Counted from the first letter of the stretch, positions 38,937-48,033 are shown. The stretch: DNA of 64,000 bases from Plantibacter sp. VKM Ac-2880 (GCF_015351235.1 NZ_JADKSJ010000001.1:620001-684000); one strand, 5' to 3'. Numbers and translations: made by a program. Notes: a model not told the origin generated them from the sequence alone.

Positions 38937-40567
38937 CGACCATGTCACCTCAGGACACCTGGCTCCAAGGCCTCGACCCGCTCGGTGCGCCGTGGCTGTC
39001 CGCCCTCGTCGCCGCCGTCCCCATCGTGATCTTCCTGCTCTGCCTCGTCGTCTTCAAGCTGACGGGGCTCCAGGCGGCAGGCGTCGCGCTCGCCGCCGAG
39101 CTCGTCGTCGCCATCGGCGTGTTCGGTATGCCCGCTCCCTCGGCCGCGGGTGCCGGACTCCTCGGCGTGCTGAACGCCGTCTGGCCGATCGCGTACATCA
39201 TCGTCATGTCGGTGTGGTTGTACCGCATGGCGGTCGCGAGCGGGAAGTTCACGGTCATCCGCTCGTCGATCGCGCTGATCTCGCCCGATCAGCGCATCCA
39301 GGTGCTCCTCATCAGTCTCTGTTTCGGAGCGTTCCTCGAGGGTGTCGCCGGCTTCGGGGTCCCCATCGCGATCTGCGCCGCGATGCTCGTCCAGCTGGGG
39401 TTCCGGCCGGTCCGAGCGGCGATGGTCAGCCTCGTCGCGAACTTCGCGGCGGGCGCGTACGGCGCGGTGGGCATCCCCGTCATCGTGGGTGCTCAGGTCG
39501 GCGGCGTCGACGTCATGGACCTCTCCCGCGATCTCACCTTCATCCTGCAGCCGGTGACGTTCTTGATCCCGTTCCTCCTGGTCGTGATCCTGGACGGGTT
39601 CCGCGGACTCCGCGAGACCTGGCCTGCGACCCTCGCCGTCAGCGTGGTCTTCAGTGGCAGCCAGGCCGCCGTCCTCCTCTTCTTGGGCCCGGAACTCGCG
39701 GCGATCCTGCCGGGGCTCCTCGGCATGCTCACCCTCGCCGCGCTGCGGTTCGTCTGGTCGCCGCGCCGCGTGTTCCGTGAGGACGGCGCCGCGGTCGTCG
39801 AGATGGATCGTCACACCCCTCGGGAGGTCCTTGAGGCGTGGAGTCCGTTCTACGTCCTGACGGTGCTCGTGTTCGTGTGGAGCACACCGGCGTTCAAGGC
39901 CCTGTTCGCACCCGGGGGCGGGTTGGCGTGGTCGGTGGTCGACGTGCCTATCCCGGAGGTGACGGGACGGATCACGACCGCGGGAGGGACGGTGGTCCAG
40001 ACCGTGTGGAGCTGGTCCCCACTCGGAGCCACCGGTACGGCGATCCTCCTCGCGGTGATCGTCACCGCCCTGACCACACGGTCGCTGACCGCGGCGGTCG
40101 TCTGGGCGGAACTCCGCTCCACCCTTGCGGACCTCTGGCGGGCGTTGATCCTCATCGCCGCGATCCTCGTCCTCGCGCAGATCGCGAACCTGTCGGGCGG
40201 CTCGGCCAGCATCGGCACCGCTCTCGCCGGGGCGGGGGCGCTCTTCCCCTTGCTGGCTCCCGTCATCGGGTGGGTCGGCGTCTTCCTCACCGGTTCCGTC
40301 GTCAACAACAACACCTTGTTCGCCCAGCTCCAGGCGACGACAGCCGGACGCATCGCCGTCGACGCGACGCTCCTGGTGGCGGCGAACACGGCCGGGGGTG
40401 CCGCAGCCAAGGTCATCTCCCCGCAGTCGATCGCCATCGCCGCGGGTGCGGTCGGCTTGTCCGGTCGTGAGAGCGAGATCCTGCGCGCTTCCATCGTCTA
40501 CAGCGTCGGCATCCTCGCCGTGTTGAGCGTCTGGACGTTGGTGCTGTCGTTTGTGGTGGTCGCTTGA
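38933..40567 (+). CDS. lctP: L-lactate permease (LctP family)
   Basis: 544 residues, 13-14 hydrophobic segments, with family stretches GFGVPIAICAAMLVQLGFRP (about 135-154) and SVVNNNTLFAQLQATTA (about 449-465). LctP/LldP proteins carry L-lactate, D-lactate or glycolate with protons. Coupled to ldh here, so in hypoxia the likely direction is lactate export, with uptake when oxygen returns; that direction is inference. The start is GTG overlapping the ldh stop, with an ATG 9 bases on. Confidence 0.92.
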   Translation: MTTMSPQDTWLQGLDPLGAPWLSALVAAVPIVIFLLCLVVFKLTGLQAAGVALAAELVVAIGVFGMPAPSAAGAGLLGVLNAVWPIAYIIVMSVWLYRMAVASGKFTVIRSSIALISPDQRIQVLLISLCFGAFLEGVAGFGVPIAICAAMLVQLGFRPVRAAMVSLVANFAAGAYGAVGIPVIVGAQVGGVDVMDLSRDLTFILQPVTFLIPFLLVVILDGFRGLRETWPATLAVSVVFSGSQAAVLLFLGPELAAILPGLLGMLTLAALRFVWSPRRVFREDGAAVVEMDRHTPREVLEAWSPFYVLTVLVFVWSTPAFKALFAPGGGLAWSVVDVPIPEVTGRITTAGGTVVQTVWSWSPLGATGTAILLAVIVTALTTRSLTAAVVWAELRSTLADLWRALILIAAILVLAQIANLSGGSASIGTALAGAGALFPLLAPVIGWVGVFLTGSVVNNNTLFAQLQATTAGRIAVDATLLVAANTAGGAAAKVISPQSIAIAAGAVGLSGRESEILRASIVYSVGILAVLSVWTLVLSFVVVA

Positions 40568-40641
40568 GCCGGCGGGGTCCAGGTGGGCATCGCCGCCGGC
40601 GAGCGGGCTGACCGACACTGGACGAGCGCTCCGCCGGGCGC

Positions 40642-41025
40642 CTAGCTCGTCGGCCGGGGCAGTGCGCAGGCGGGCGTGCCGCCGGGGAGACGATGCCGGT
40701 AGCGGGCGATGAGGAAGTAGCCGACTCGCGCCGCCCACGAGAACGGCGGTGTGACCAGCAGGTTGCCGAGGAACCGCCAGCCGAACGCCGGCTGCATGCG
40801 CAACAGTGCGGCGAAGGCGGCGTGCCCGCGGTGCCGCTGCTCGCCCGACAGGAACCAGGCGGCGGTCGTGACATCGCTGTTCGTGAGGCCGACCTCGTCC
40901 AGGTCGAGCCACTGCCACGGCTGTGCCTCCGGGAAGACATCCAAGACCTTCTTGAGTCGCTCCACCCAGGTGGTGCAGAAGGCGCAGTCGCCGTCGTACA
41001 CGAGCAGTGAGCGGTTCAGGTCCAT
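40642..41025 (-). CDS. DCC-family protein (DUF393)
   Basis: 127 residues. Begins with YDGDCAFCTTWVERLK (about 10-25), the DxDCxxC motif that defines the thiol-disulfide oxidoreductase-like DCC family. Downstream helices (FLGNLLVTPPFSWAARVGYFLIARYRHRL) are typical. Probably redox active; partners unknown. TATGAT, a near-consensus -10, stands 8 bases before the ATG. Confidence 0.88.
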   Translation of the reverse strand: MDLNRSLLVYDGDCAFCTTWVERLKKVLDVFPEAQPWQWLDLDEVGLTNSDVTTAAWFLSGEQRHRGHAAFAALLRMQPAFGWRFLGNLLVTPPFSWAARVGYFLIARYRHRLPGGTPACALPRPTS

Positions 41026-41033
41026 GACTGTCG

Positions 41034-41039
41034 ATCATA
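41034..41039 (-). promoter_or_regulatory. -10 element near the start codon
   Basis: TATGAT (minus strand) ends 8 bases before the ATG of the DCC gene, the closest to consensus TATAAT in this set. Confidence 0.45.
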
Positions 41040-41146
41040 GATCGAGGGCGCGCGATGGGCGACAGATGCTGCGCATGACCGTGGGCGTCGAGAGAGCAGT
41101 ACCTGATCGGCCTCAGCGACGAGATCGCCGGCCTGACCAGGTAGTT

Positions 41147-41220
41147 TGGAGCGGATGACGGGAATCGAACCCGCGCTATCAGCTTGGGAAGCTGAAGTTC
41201 TACCATTGAACTACATCCGC
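41147..41220 (-). tRNA. glyT: tRNA-Gly (CCC anticodon)
   Basis: On the minus strand: acceptor GCGGATG pairs with CATCCGC, D-arm TAGTTCAATGGTAGAA, anticodon stem CAGC/GCTG around loop TTCCCAA, T-arm GCGGGTTCGATTCCCGT. The 3' CCA is encoded. 74 bases including CCA. The anticodon CCC decodes GGG. Confidence 0.95.
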
Positions 41221-41311
41221 GTGGCGCCGGAGCGTCCTCAGTAATCGTACATGAACCGGCGGGCCCCCGTTCGGCCCCTGGGGGTTGTCGACGGGCGGGG
41301 TGTTCTCGTGC

Positions 41312-41335
41312 GCCCTTCGACAAGCTCAGGGACCG
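41312..41335 (+). repeat. Repeat copy R1, outer inverted partner
   Basis: GCCCTTCGACAAGCTCAGGG followed by ACCGG. Its first 18 bases are the exact reverse complement of copy R2 at 41735-41752, so the two form an inverted pair enclosing an ORF and its promoter. The variant with AA instead of AG (ACAAGC) sets R1/R2 apart from the downstream tandem copies. Confidence 0.8.
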
Positions 41336-41441
41336 GAACTGAACCGCGCCGGGTCGGCGAGCGGGATCGGCTCGGTCAATGGGGCGCACGAAGCTAGGCT
41401 GGTTCACCGTTCCCCGCGTGGGACGGGACTGAGGAGGCGAC

Positions 41442-41738
41442 GTGCAGCGCACCGCGGGTATCGTCCTGGCCGGCCTCGCGACCGCGGCCGCCGCGGGATT
41501 CGGGGTGGCGAGCGCCATGGTGGCCCGCCGCGTCATCTCCGCAGGACGGGTGCATTACAGCGACCTGCTGCCGAGCTCGTCTCCGATCACCGTGCGCCTC
41601 GATCGGAACGCGGCCACCGGCCTGCCAGGACGCTACGGGCTCGAGTTCGACGACGGCTCCCGGGCCATCGTCGGCCCGGTCATCGGCCGCGAAACCACGG
41701 ACGGTTCCGTGATGCGTCGGGCGATCCTGGGTCTCTGA
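41442..41738 (+). CDS. 98-residue protein, possibly a truncated alpha/beta hydrolase N-terminus
   Basis: GTG start with a strong RBS (GGAGGCGAC) and a -10 TAGGCT at 41395-41400. A signal-anchor-like N-terminus (IVLAGLATAAAAGFGVASAMVARRV) precedes a small beta-rich part (ITVRLDRN... LPGRYGLEFDDG). That pattern resembles, to my recollection, the beginning of larger Microbacteriaceae alpha/beta hydrolases. The TGA stop (41736-41738) lies inside repeat copy R2, so the gene may have been cut short by the repeat; it could also be a genuine small protein. Confidence 0.45.
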   Translation: MQRTAGIVLAGLATAAAAGFGVASAMVARRVISAGRVHYSDLLPSSSPITVRLDRNAATGLPGRYGLEFDDGSRAIVGPVIGRETTDGSVMRRAILGL

Positions 41739-41752
41739 GCTTGTCGAAGGGC
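41735..41752 (-). repeat. Repeat copy R2, inverted partner of R1
   Basis: CTGAGCTTGTCGAAGGGC, exact reverse complement of the start of R1. It supplies the stop codon of the enclosed ORF. R1 and R2 are about 400 bases apart. Confidence 0.8.
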
Positions 41753-41767
41753 GGGGTGCATCCGTGG

Positions 41768-41987
41768 GCCCTTCGACAGGCTCAGGGACCGGGGTGGTTG
41801 GTTTGCGGGATCGGCTTGGGTGGGTGCGTGGTGCCCTTCGACAGGCTCAGGGACCGGGGTGGTTGGCTTGCGTGATCGGCTGGCGTGGTTGCGCGGGCCC
41901 TTCGACAGGCTCAGGGACCGGGGTGGTTGGTTCGGGGAATCGGCTTGGGTGGGTGCGTGGGCCCTTCGACAGGCTCAGGGACCGGGG
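41768..41987 (+). repeat. Four tandem repeats, 64-65 bp period
   Basis: The core GCCCTTCGACAGGCTCAGGG with ACCGGGG occurs at 41768, 41833, 41897 and 41961. The spacer is also conserved (GGTTGGTTTGCGGGATCGGC type followed by TTGGGTGGGTGCGTGG). The array fills the gap between a plus-strand stop at 41738 and the convergent monooxygenase stop at 41996. No protein is encoded. Confidence 0.85.
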
Positions 41988-41995
41988 AGCAGAAC

Positions 41996-43366
41996 CTACT
42001 TCGCGTAGCGGTAGCGGGCACCCGTGTGCTCCTCGGGGAGGCGGTCTCCACGACCGTGGAGCTTGTGCCGCAGGCTGCCCTCGACGTACTCCTCCGGGTA
42101 GGCACCGCGGCGACGGAGCTCGGGGATCACGAACTCGACGATGTCCTCGAAGGTGCCCGGCGTGATCGCGTACGCGAGGTTGAAGCCGTCGACATCGGTC
42201 TCCTCCACCCACTCCTGCAGAGTGTCGGCGATCTCCGACGCACTCCCGACGATCCGCGGCCCGAGACCACCGATCGCCCCCATACGCGCGATGTCCTTCA
42301 CCTTGAACTCGCCGCCCTCCTCGTTGGCCGCCTGGTAATTGGCGACCGCCGACTGGATGGCGTTGCTCTCGACGTTGCCGATCGGCTCCTCGGGGTCGTA
42401 CTGCGACAGGTCGATGCCCATCCAACCCGACATGAACACGAGCGCACCCTCCTGCGACGCGTACTGCAGGTAGTCCTCGTGCTTCGCCTGGGCCTTCTCG
42501 CTCGTCTCATCGGTGATGATCGTGACGAGCGTGTAGATCTTCGCCGAGTACCGGTCGCGACCGGCCGCCTCCAGCGCGTCGCGGATCCGACTGACGGTCG
42601 CCTTCAGCCCCGCCTTCGTCGACGCACCGACGAAGATCGCCTCCGCGTTGCCCGCTGCGAACTGGATGCCGCGCGGCGACGCGCCCGCCTGGTAGATCAC
42701 GGGCGTGCGCTGGGTGGACGGCTCCGACAGGTGGATGCCTGGCACGGTGTAGTGCTTGCCGAAGTGGCCGATCTCGTGCACCTTCGTCGGGTCGGTGAAC
42801 ACGCCCGTCTCCCGATCGCGCACCACCGCGTCGTCCTCCCACGAGCCCTCCCACAGCTTGTAGAGGACCTCGAGGTACTCGTCGGCGACGTCGTACCGCT
42901 CGTCGTGCTCGAGCTGGTCGTCGTGCCCCATGTTGCGTGCCGCGCTCGGCAGGTACCCGGTGACGACGTTCCAGCCCACGCGACCCTTGGTCAGGTGGTC
43001 GAGCGTCGACATGCGCCGCGCGAACGGGTACGGGTGCTCGTAGGCGGTGCCCGCGGTGACCCCGAACCCGAGGTGCTTCGTCACCGCGGCCATCGCCGAG
43101 ACGAGCAGGATCGGGTCGTTCACCGGCACCTGCGCGCCGTTGCGGATCGCGGCCTCATTGCTGTCGCCGTACACGTCGTAGGTGCCGAGGACGTCGGCGA
43201 TGAAGATGCCGTCGAAGTTCCCACGCTCCAACAACTGGGCGAGATCCGTCCAGTAGGAGAGGTCCTTGTAGGTGCTCGACCGGTCGTCGGGGTGACGCCA
43301 CATGCCCGACGCCTGGTGGGCGACGCAGTTCATGTCGAAGGCGTTGAAACGGATCTGACGAGTCAT
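41996..43366 (-). CDS. NtaA/DszA-family FMN-dependent monooxygenase
   Basis: 456 residues, bacterial luciferase-like TIM barrel. Typical of the NtaA/SnaA/DszA group: IRFNAFDMNCVAHQASGMWRH at the start, GRVGWNVVTGYLPSAARNMGH (about 128-148), and VIYQAGASPRG. These enzymes use FMNH2 from a partner reductase and O2 to oxidise sulfur or nitrogen compounds such as nitrilotriacetate or dibenzothiophene sulfone. No flavin reductase lies beside it. The amino-acid permease gene is 83 bases upstream in the same direction. Confidence 0.9.
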   Translation of the reverse strand: MTRQIRFNAFDMNCVAHQASGMWRHPDDRSSTYKDLSYWTDLAQLLERGNFDGIFIADVLGTYDVYGDSNEAAIRNGAQVPVNDPILLVSAMAAVTKHLGFGVTAGTAYEHPYPFARRMSTLDHLTKGRVGWNVVTGYLPSAARNMGHDDQLEHDERYDVADEYLEVLYKLWEGSWEDDAVVRDRETGVFTDPTKVHEIGHFGKHYTVPGIHLSEPSTQRTPVIYQAGASPRGIQFAAGNAEAIFVGASTKAGLKATVSRIRDALEAAGRDRYSAKIYTLVTIITDETSEKAQAKHEDYLQYASQEGALVFMSGWMGIDLSQYDPEEPIGNVESNAIQSAVANYQAANEEGGEFKVKDIARMGAIGGLGPRIVGSASEIADTLQEWVEETDVDGFNLAYAITPGTFEDIVEFVIPELRRRGAYPEEYVEGSLRHKLHGRGDRLPEEHTGARYRYAK

Positions 43367-43449
43367 GAGGACGATCCTGCATCACCCGTCCCGGACGCCG
43401 CCTGGCAATCCGGGATCGCCGTAACAGGGCGTCATCTGCGCTGCGCGCA

Positions 43450-44919
43450 TTAGCTCCGGGTGGGTTCCTCCGCCGCGAGCGCCTCGGCGTACTCCGTGTC
43501 GCTCAGCGCTCCGACCGTGGAGTGCCGGCGGCCGTACGCGAGGTACAGGGCCGCCCCGGCGAGCATCCACACGAGGAAGACGAGCCAGGTCGTCCCGCCG
43601 AGCGACACCATGAGCCCCAGGCACATGACGATGCCGAGCGCCGGTACGACCGGGAAGAGGGGGACCGAGTAGCTGCGGTCGAGGTCCGGACGCAGCCGGC
43701 GGAGCAGGATCACCGACAGGTTCACGAGCGCGAACGCGAACAGGGTGCCGATGCTGGTGGCGTCGGCGAGTTCACCGAGGGGGATGAGCGCGGCGACCAC
43801 GGCGACGACCGCGCCGACGATGACCGTTCCGGCGACGGGCGTGCCGCTGCGGCGACCGACCCGAGCGAACACCCGAGGCACCATGCCGTCCTGCGCCATG
43901 CGGTACAGGATGCGGGTCTGGCCGTAGTAGACGGTGAGGACGACGCTCGCGATCGCGATGACGGCACCGATCGAGAAGAAGAGCGCGACGATCGGTTGCC
44001 CCGTGATCTCGGTGAGGATCCCGACGAACGCGGACTCGTCGTCGGCGAACTCGGTCCACGGGCGGGCCCCGATCGCGGCGATGGCGACGAGGATGTAGAC
44101 GGCGGTGACGATGACCATCGACAGGATGATCGCGCGCGGCAGGTCGCGGCGCGGGTTCGTCGCCTCGTCGCCCGCCGTGGACGCCGCATCGAAGCCGATG
44201 TAGGAGAAGAACAGGCGGCTGGACGCTGCGGCGATCCCGGCGACACCCATGGGTGCGAGCGGCTCGAAGTTGCCGAGGGAGAACGCCGAGAACGCGATGA
44301 CGACGAACACGAGCAGGACGGCGAGCTTCACGAACACCATGACCGTGTTCGCCCACGCACTGTCCTTCGCGCCACGGACGAGCAGCAGCATGGCCAGCAG
44401 CACGAGGGCTGCGGCCGGCAGGTTGATCAGGCCGTCGGCGACACCGATGGGGTTCGCGAGTGCGGGCGGGAGGCCGAGGCCGAACACCGCGAGCGCCTCG
44501 TTCACGTACTGGCCTGCGCCAACCGCGACGGCTGCGACGGAGACCCCGTATTCGAGCACGAGGCACCACCCGCACACCCAGGCGACCCCTTCGCCCATCG
44601 TCGCGTAGGCGTAGGAGTAGCTGGACCCGGAGACGGGCACCGAGCCGGCCATCTCGGCGTAGGACAGTGCCGACAGGAGCGCTGCGAGCCCGGCGACCGC
44701 GAAGGCGATCCACACGGCAGGCCCGGCGAGCGGGACCGCGGTGCCGAGTACGACGAAGATGCCGGTGCCGAGCGTGGCACCGACGCTGATCATCGTGAGC
44801 TGCCACACCCCGAGCGAGCGGCGGAGGGATCCACCCGACTCCGCCGGATCCGTACCGAGGCGGACGAGCGGCATGCGCCGGCGCAGCTGCGCGAGGAGCG
44901 GGAGTCGGCGATCAGTCAC
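43450..44919 (-). CDS. Amino-acid permease (APC family)
   Basis: 489 residues from the GTG, 12 hydrophobic segments. The first membrane helix has the family ligand-binding signature SVGATLGTGIFVVLG (about 48-62), and FFSYIGFDAASTAGDEATNPRRD (about 220-242) is the conserved helix 6 region of the cationic/basic amino-acid transporter group. Probably a proton-coupled importer or exchanger. The C-terminus ends in an acidic tail. TACCAT stands 8 bases before the GTG. Confidence 0.88.
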   Translation of the reverse strand: MTDRRLPLLAQLRRRMPLVRLGTDPAESGGSLRRSLGVWQLTMISVGATLGTGIFVVLGTAVPLAGPAVWIAFAVAGLAALLSALSYAEMAGSVPVSGSSYSYAYATMGEGVAWVCGWCLVLEYGVSVAAVAVGAGQYVNEALAVFGLGLPPALANPIGVADGLINLPAAALVLLAMLLLVRGAKDSAWANTVMVFVKLAVLLVFVVIAFSAFSLGNFEPLAPMGVAGIAAASSRLFFSYIGFDAASTAGDEATNPRRDLPRAIILSMVIVTAVYILVAIAAIGARPWTEFADDESAFVGILTEITGQPIVALFFSIGAVIAIASVVLTVYYGQTRILYRMAQDGMVPRVFARVGRRSGTPVAGTVIVGAVVAVVAALIPLGELADATSIGTLFAFALVNLSVILLRRLRPDLDRSYSVPLFPVVPALGIVMCLGLMVSLGGTTWLVFLVWMLAGAALYLAYGRRHSTVGALSDTEYAEALAAEEPTRS

Positions 44920-44980
44920 GGGTACCCATGGTAGACGCGGGAGGCAGGGGCGCTCGCCGAGGCGGGATGATGCGGTTCGC

Positions 44981-46402
44981 TCAACCCGTCTCGGCGAGCT
45001 CCGGTCTGGTCTCGTGTCGTCGGCCGTCGGGTGTGGTCCAGGTGAGGATGCCGCCTGGATGGTGCTCGAGATTCCAGCCCGGCAGATGTTTGAGTCGGTG
45101 ATGGTGCCGGCAGAGACAGGCGAGGTTGTCGATCGCCGTGCTCCCGCCGTCCTGCCAGGCGACCGAGTGGTCGAGGTCGCAGCTCCGGGCGGCTCGCCCG
45201 CAGCCCGGAGCCCGACACGTGGTGTCTCGCAGGCGGACGGCACGCGCGAGGTCTGCCGGCACCCGGTACTGGCCGCGTCCGACGGACAACACGGCTCCCG
45301 TTTCCGGCTGCGTGAGGATGCGGGTCATCGACGGAGCGGTGACGGCGAGGCGGGCGGCGGTGTCGGGGTCGATCGGGCCGTACCCGTCGAGCTCGCCGGG
45401 TTCATCGGTGACGCCGAGGGCGGACAGTGCCGGAACGGTCATCTGCACGGTGGCCCGGATGCGGGCCTCGATGCCGACCGGCTCGGCGAGCAAGGGCGTG
45501 GCCCCGGCGGCGACCGCCTCCTCGGCGATCCTGGCGGCGTCGTCGAGCGGCGCGGAACCGGGGAGCCACGTGAACGTCCCGGTCGTCTCCGGGTCGACGG
45601 GGATGGGGTCGGCGTCGTCCTGCACCGTGCCGGCGACGGCGAGCGAGGCGAGGGCGTCGGCGCGCAGCTGCGCGAGCGTTCGAGGGTCGCCGGCGACGCG
45701 TGCCGGGACCGCGACGGCGTCGAGCCGGTTCCTGATCTCATGCGCCAGCGGGGCCGTGGTGAAGAGGTGCACCCAGGCCATGCCGTCGGCCGCCGCCTCG
45801 AGCTCGACACGGCGGTCGGTGATCGACCGTGCGCGCCGAGCGGTGAACGATTCGGGGTGCAGCCGCTCGCGCACCACCCTCGCGCGCTGCCGGAGGCGAG
45901 CGGCCGTGGACCGGGTGGCGACGGGCAGCACCTGCTCGAGGAACACCACGCGGCCCTCGGCTGGGACGTCGCGGAGTTGGTCGGTGATGGCTCGGGCGTG
46001 ACCGCCACTGATGGCGCCCCGCGCGAGCGCCTCGAGCACGGCGGGCGCGTGATGGACGAGGGTTTCGGCGTCGCCAATGCGCGCCTGGAGGGTCGGTTCC
46101 GACATCCTCGTGGCGATCGCGAGCGACGCGCACATCGACCGCCGCGCGAGGTCGCGGGCCTCGGTGGAGGAGGTGCCCGAGGAGACCAGGGCGGACGCGG
46201 TCGCATCGGCATAAGAGCAGGCCTCGGCGAGGAGCCGTGCCTCCTCGGCGTCGAGTGCCGCGCGGCGGCGGGTGAGGTCGACGAAGCGGTCGGTGAACGA
46301 CGCGATGCGGGCCGCGAAGGCATCGCTCGGGTGCGCCTGGTGCGCGGGCACTCCCGGCGATCCGGGCGCCTCGGGCCCCTGGATCGCGTCGTTCTCGGTC
46401 AT
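44981..46402 (-). CDS. DUF222/HNH endonuclease-like protein
   Basis: 473 residues. N-terminal DUF222 (about 30-330) with helical Arg-rich region, and C-terminal HNH domain (RDTTCRAPGC, then CDLDHSVAWQDGGST, then NLACLCRHHHRLKH; about 385-435) holding the zinc cysteines and catalytic His. This family (REP13E12-like) is present in multiple copies in many actinobacteria. The biological role is unknown; mobile-element origin has been suggested because of the copy number. Intact here. Confidence 0.9.
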   Translation of the reverse strand: MTENDAIQGPEAPGSPGVPAHQAHPSDAFAARIASFTDRFVDLTRRRAALDAEEARLLAEACSYADATASALVSSGTSSTEARDLARRSMCASLAIATRMSEPTLQARIGDAETLVHHAPAVLEALARGAISGGHARAITDQLRDVPAEGRVVFLEQVLPVATRSTAARLRQRARVVRERLHPESFTARRARSITDRRVELEAAADGMAWVHLFTTAPLAHEIRNRLDAVAVPARVAGDPRTLAQLRADALASLAVAGTVQDDADPIPVDPETTGTFTWLPGSAPLDDAARIAEEAVAAGATPLLAEPVGIEARIRATVQMTVPALSALGVTDEPGELDGYGPIDPDTAARLAVTAPSMTRILTQPETGAVLSVGRGQYRVPADLARAVRLRDTTCRAPGCGRAARSCDLDHSVAWQDGGSTAIDNLACLCRHHHRLKHLPGWNLEHHPGGILTWTTPDGRRHETRPELAETG

Positions 46403-46532
46403 GGATCCAGTCCATCACGGACCACTGACATTCGAGATGACCAGTTCGCCGGGCCCGGCGTCAGCGCGGACCGACCACCTCGCACAGCCCGGCCCCGAAC
46501 GCCAGAGCGACAGCACCGTCACCCGTGACTCG

Positions 46533-46538
46533 TACGAT
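46533..46538 (+). promoter_or_regulatory. -10 element, leaderless type
   Basis: TACGAT ends 6 bases before the GTG of the ThrE gene. Confidence 0.5.
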
Positions 46539-46544
46539 GAGCTA

Positions 46545-48005
46545 GTGGGTATGCGTTCGCTGCTGAGTCAGCTGGCCGGGGGAGTCCGAGGAGCGGCGCC
46601 GGACGGCGTCGACGAGCAGACGGTCGTCCGCCTCAATGCCGAACGGCCCGTGCGTGAAGTCCTCGAGCTGGCCGGCCGGATCGGCGAGTCGATGCTGGCC
46701 CTCGGAGCCGCAGCGGCCGAGGTCACCGATGCCATCCGCCGGGTCTGCCGGGCGTTCGACCTCGAGTGCCAGGTGGACCTCACGTTCACCTCGATCCTCA
46801 TCGCGCACGACGGGTCCGAGCTGTCGCCGGGTGTCACCGTGCTCCGCGTGGTGCGCTCGCCCTCCGCCGACTTCGACCGGCTCGCCAAGGTCGTCGTGGT
46901 CGCCGAGGGCATCACCAACCGATCCGAACCGATCATGACGGTCACCGACGTCGCCCCCGACGAGGAGGCCGACGTCCGCGACGAACTCCACGCCCGCCTG
47001 GGCGCCGCCCACCGCGACCTCGACCGCATCCTCACCGCACGCCGCACCTACCGGCGAGGTTTCGTCACCGTGCTCCTGTCGACGATGGCAGCGGCCGTCG
47101 CCGTCCTCCTCGGGGGCGGCGTGGTCTCGATGCTGCTCGCCGCCGCCACCACTGCGCTCATCGACAGCGCGTTCCGCGCCTTGAACGTCTGGAAGCTGCC
47201 GGTCTTCTTCCTCCAACTCACCGGGGCGGCCATCGCCACGACCGTCGCCGTCCTCATCTCGATCCTCAGTCCCTACGTACCTGACGACCTCTCGGCCCTG
47301 CCGCCCGCCCTCATCGTCGCGTCGGGCATCGTCGTCCTCCTCGCCGGCGCGTCGCTCGTCGGGGCGGCCGACGACGCGATCAACGGGTTCCCGGTCACCG
47401 CGAGCGGACGGCTCGTCGAGGTGATGCTCCTGACCATCGGGATCGTGGTCGGCATCGGTGGCGTCCTCGACCTCGCCCGGCGCCTCGGCATCTCCCTCGT
47501 GCTGTTCGACCTCCCCGTCAGCCCCTGGCCCGTAGCCGTGCAGATCGTCGGCGCGGCGGTGGCCTCGGCCGCCTGGGCGATGGCCTCGCAGGCGGCCCTC
47601 CGCGCGGCGTTCTTCGCGGGGATCACCGGCGCGGTCGCGTTCTCCGTCTTCGTGTTCGTCTCCGGCAGTGGCGTCGCTCCCGCGGCGGCCAGTGCGCTCG
47701 CCGCGCTCATCATCGGCTTCGCCGCGGAGGCGCTCGGCCCGCGGCTACGGATCCCGGCGATCATCCTCACCATCTGCGGGATCGTCCCGCTGCTGCCTGG
47801 GCTCGCGATCTACCGCGGCATGCTCGCGCTCGTGAACGGCGAGCAGGGTTCCGAAGGGGTCGAGCAGCTGCTGCAGGCGGGACTGACCGGCCTCGCCCTC
47901 GCCGCCGGTGTCACCCTCGGCGAGATCCTCGCCCGCCGCACTGGCGTCTCGGGCCGCGTGCTGCTGCCCGGGTACATCCGGCGTTCCAAGCGGCATCCGC
48001 GCTGA
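46545..48005 (+). CDS. thrE: Threonine/serine exporter (ThrE family)
   Basis: 486 residues from the leaderless-type GTG. N-terminal cytoplasmic ThrE_1 part (about 1-175; LALGAAAAEVTDAIRRVCRAF), then about 10 membrane segments including a ThrE_2 region. ThrE of Corynebacterium exports threonine and serine using the proton gradient. The longer upstream frame is ruled out because the -10 hexamer lies 6 bases before this GTG. A 21-bp repeat array follows the stop. Confidence 0.88.
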   Translation: MGMRSLLSQLAGGVRGAAPDGVDEQTVVRLNAERPVREVLELAGRIGESMLALGAAAAEVTDAIRRVCRAFDLECQVDLTFTSILIAHDGSELSPGVTVLRVVRSPSADFDRLAKVVVVAEGITNRSEPIMTVTDVAPDEEADVRDELHARLGAAHRDLDRILTARRTYRRGFVTVLLSTMAAAVAVLLGGGVVSMLLAAATTALIDSAFRALNVWKLPVFFLQLTGAAIATTVAVLISILSPYVPDDLSALPPALIVASGIVVLLAGASLVGAADDAINGFPVTASGRLVEVMLLTIGIVVGIGGVLDLARRLGISLVLFDLPVSPWPVAVQIVGAAVASAAWAMASQAALRAAFFAGITGAVAFSVFVFVSGSGVAPAAASALAALIIGFAAEALGPRLRIPAIILTICGIVPLLPGLAIYRGMLALVNGEQGSEGVEQLLQAGLTGLALAAGVTLGEILARRTGVSGRVLLPGYIRRSKRHPR

Positions 48006-48033
48006 GCGGAGGAGGGTGCGGGGGAGCGGAGCT

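Noticed and set aside
41312-41752. Intact insertion sequence between R1 and R2
   Set aside because: The inverted ends are convincing but no transposase is encoded inside; kept only as a repeat pair.
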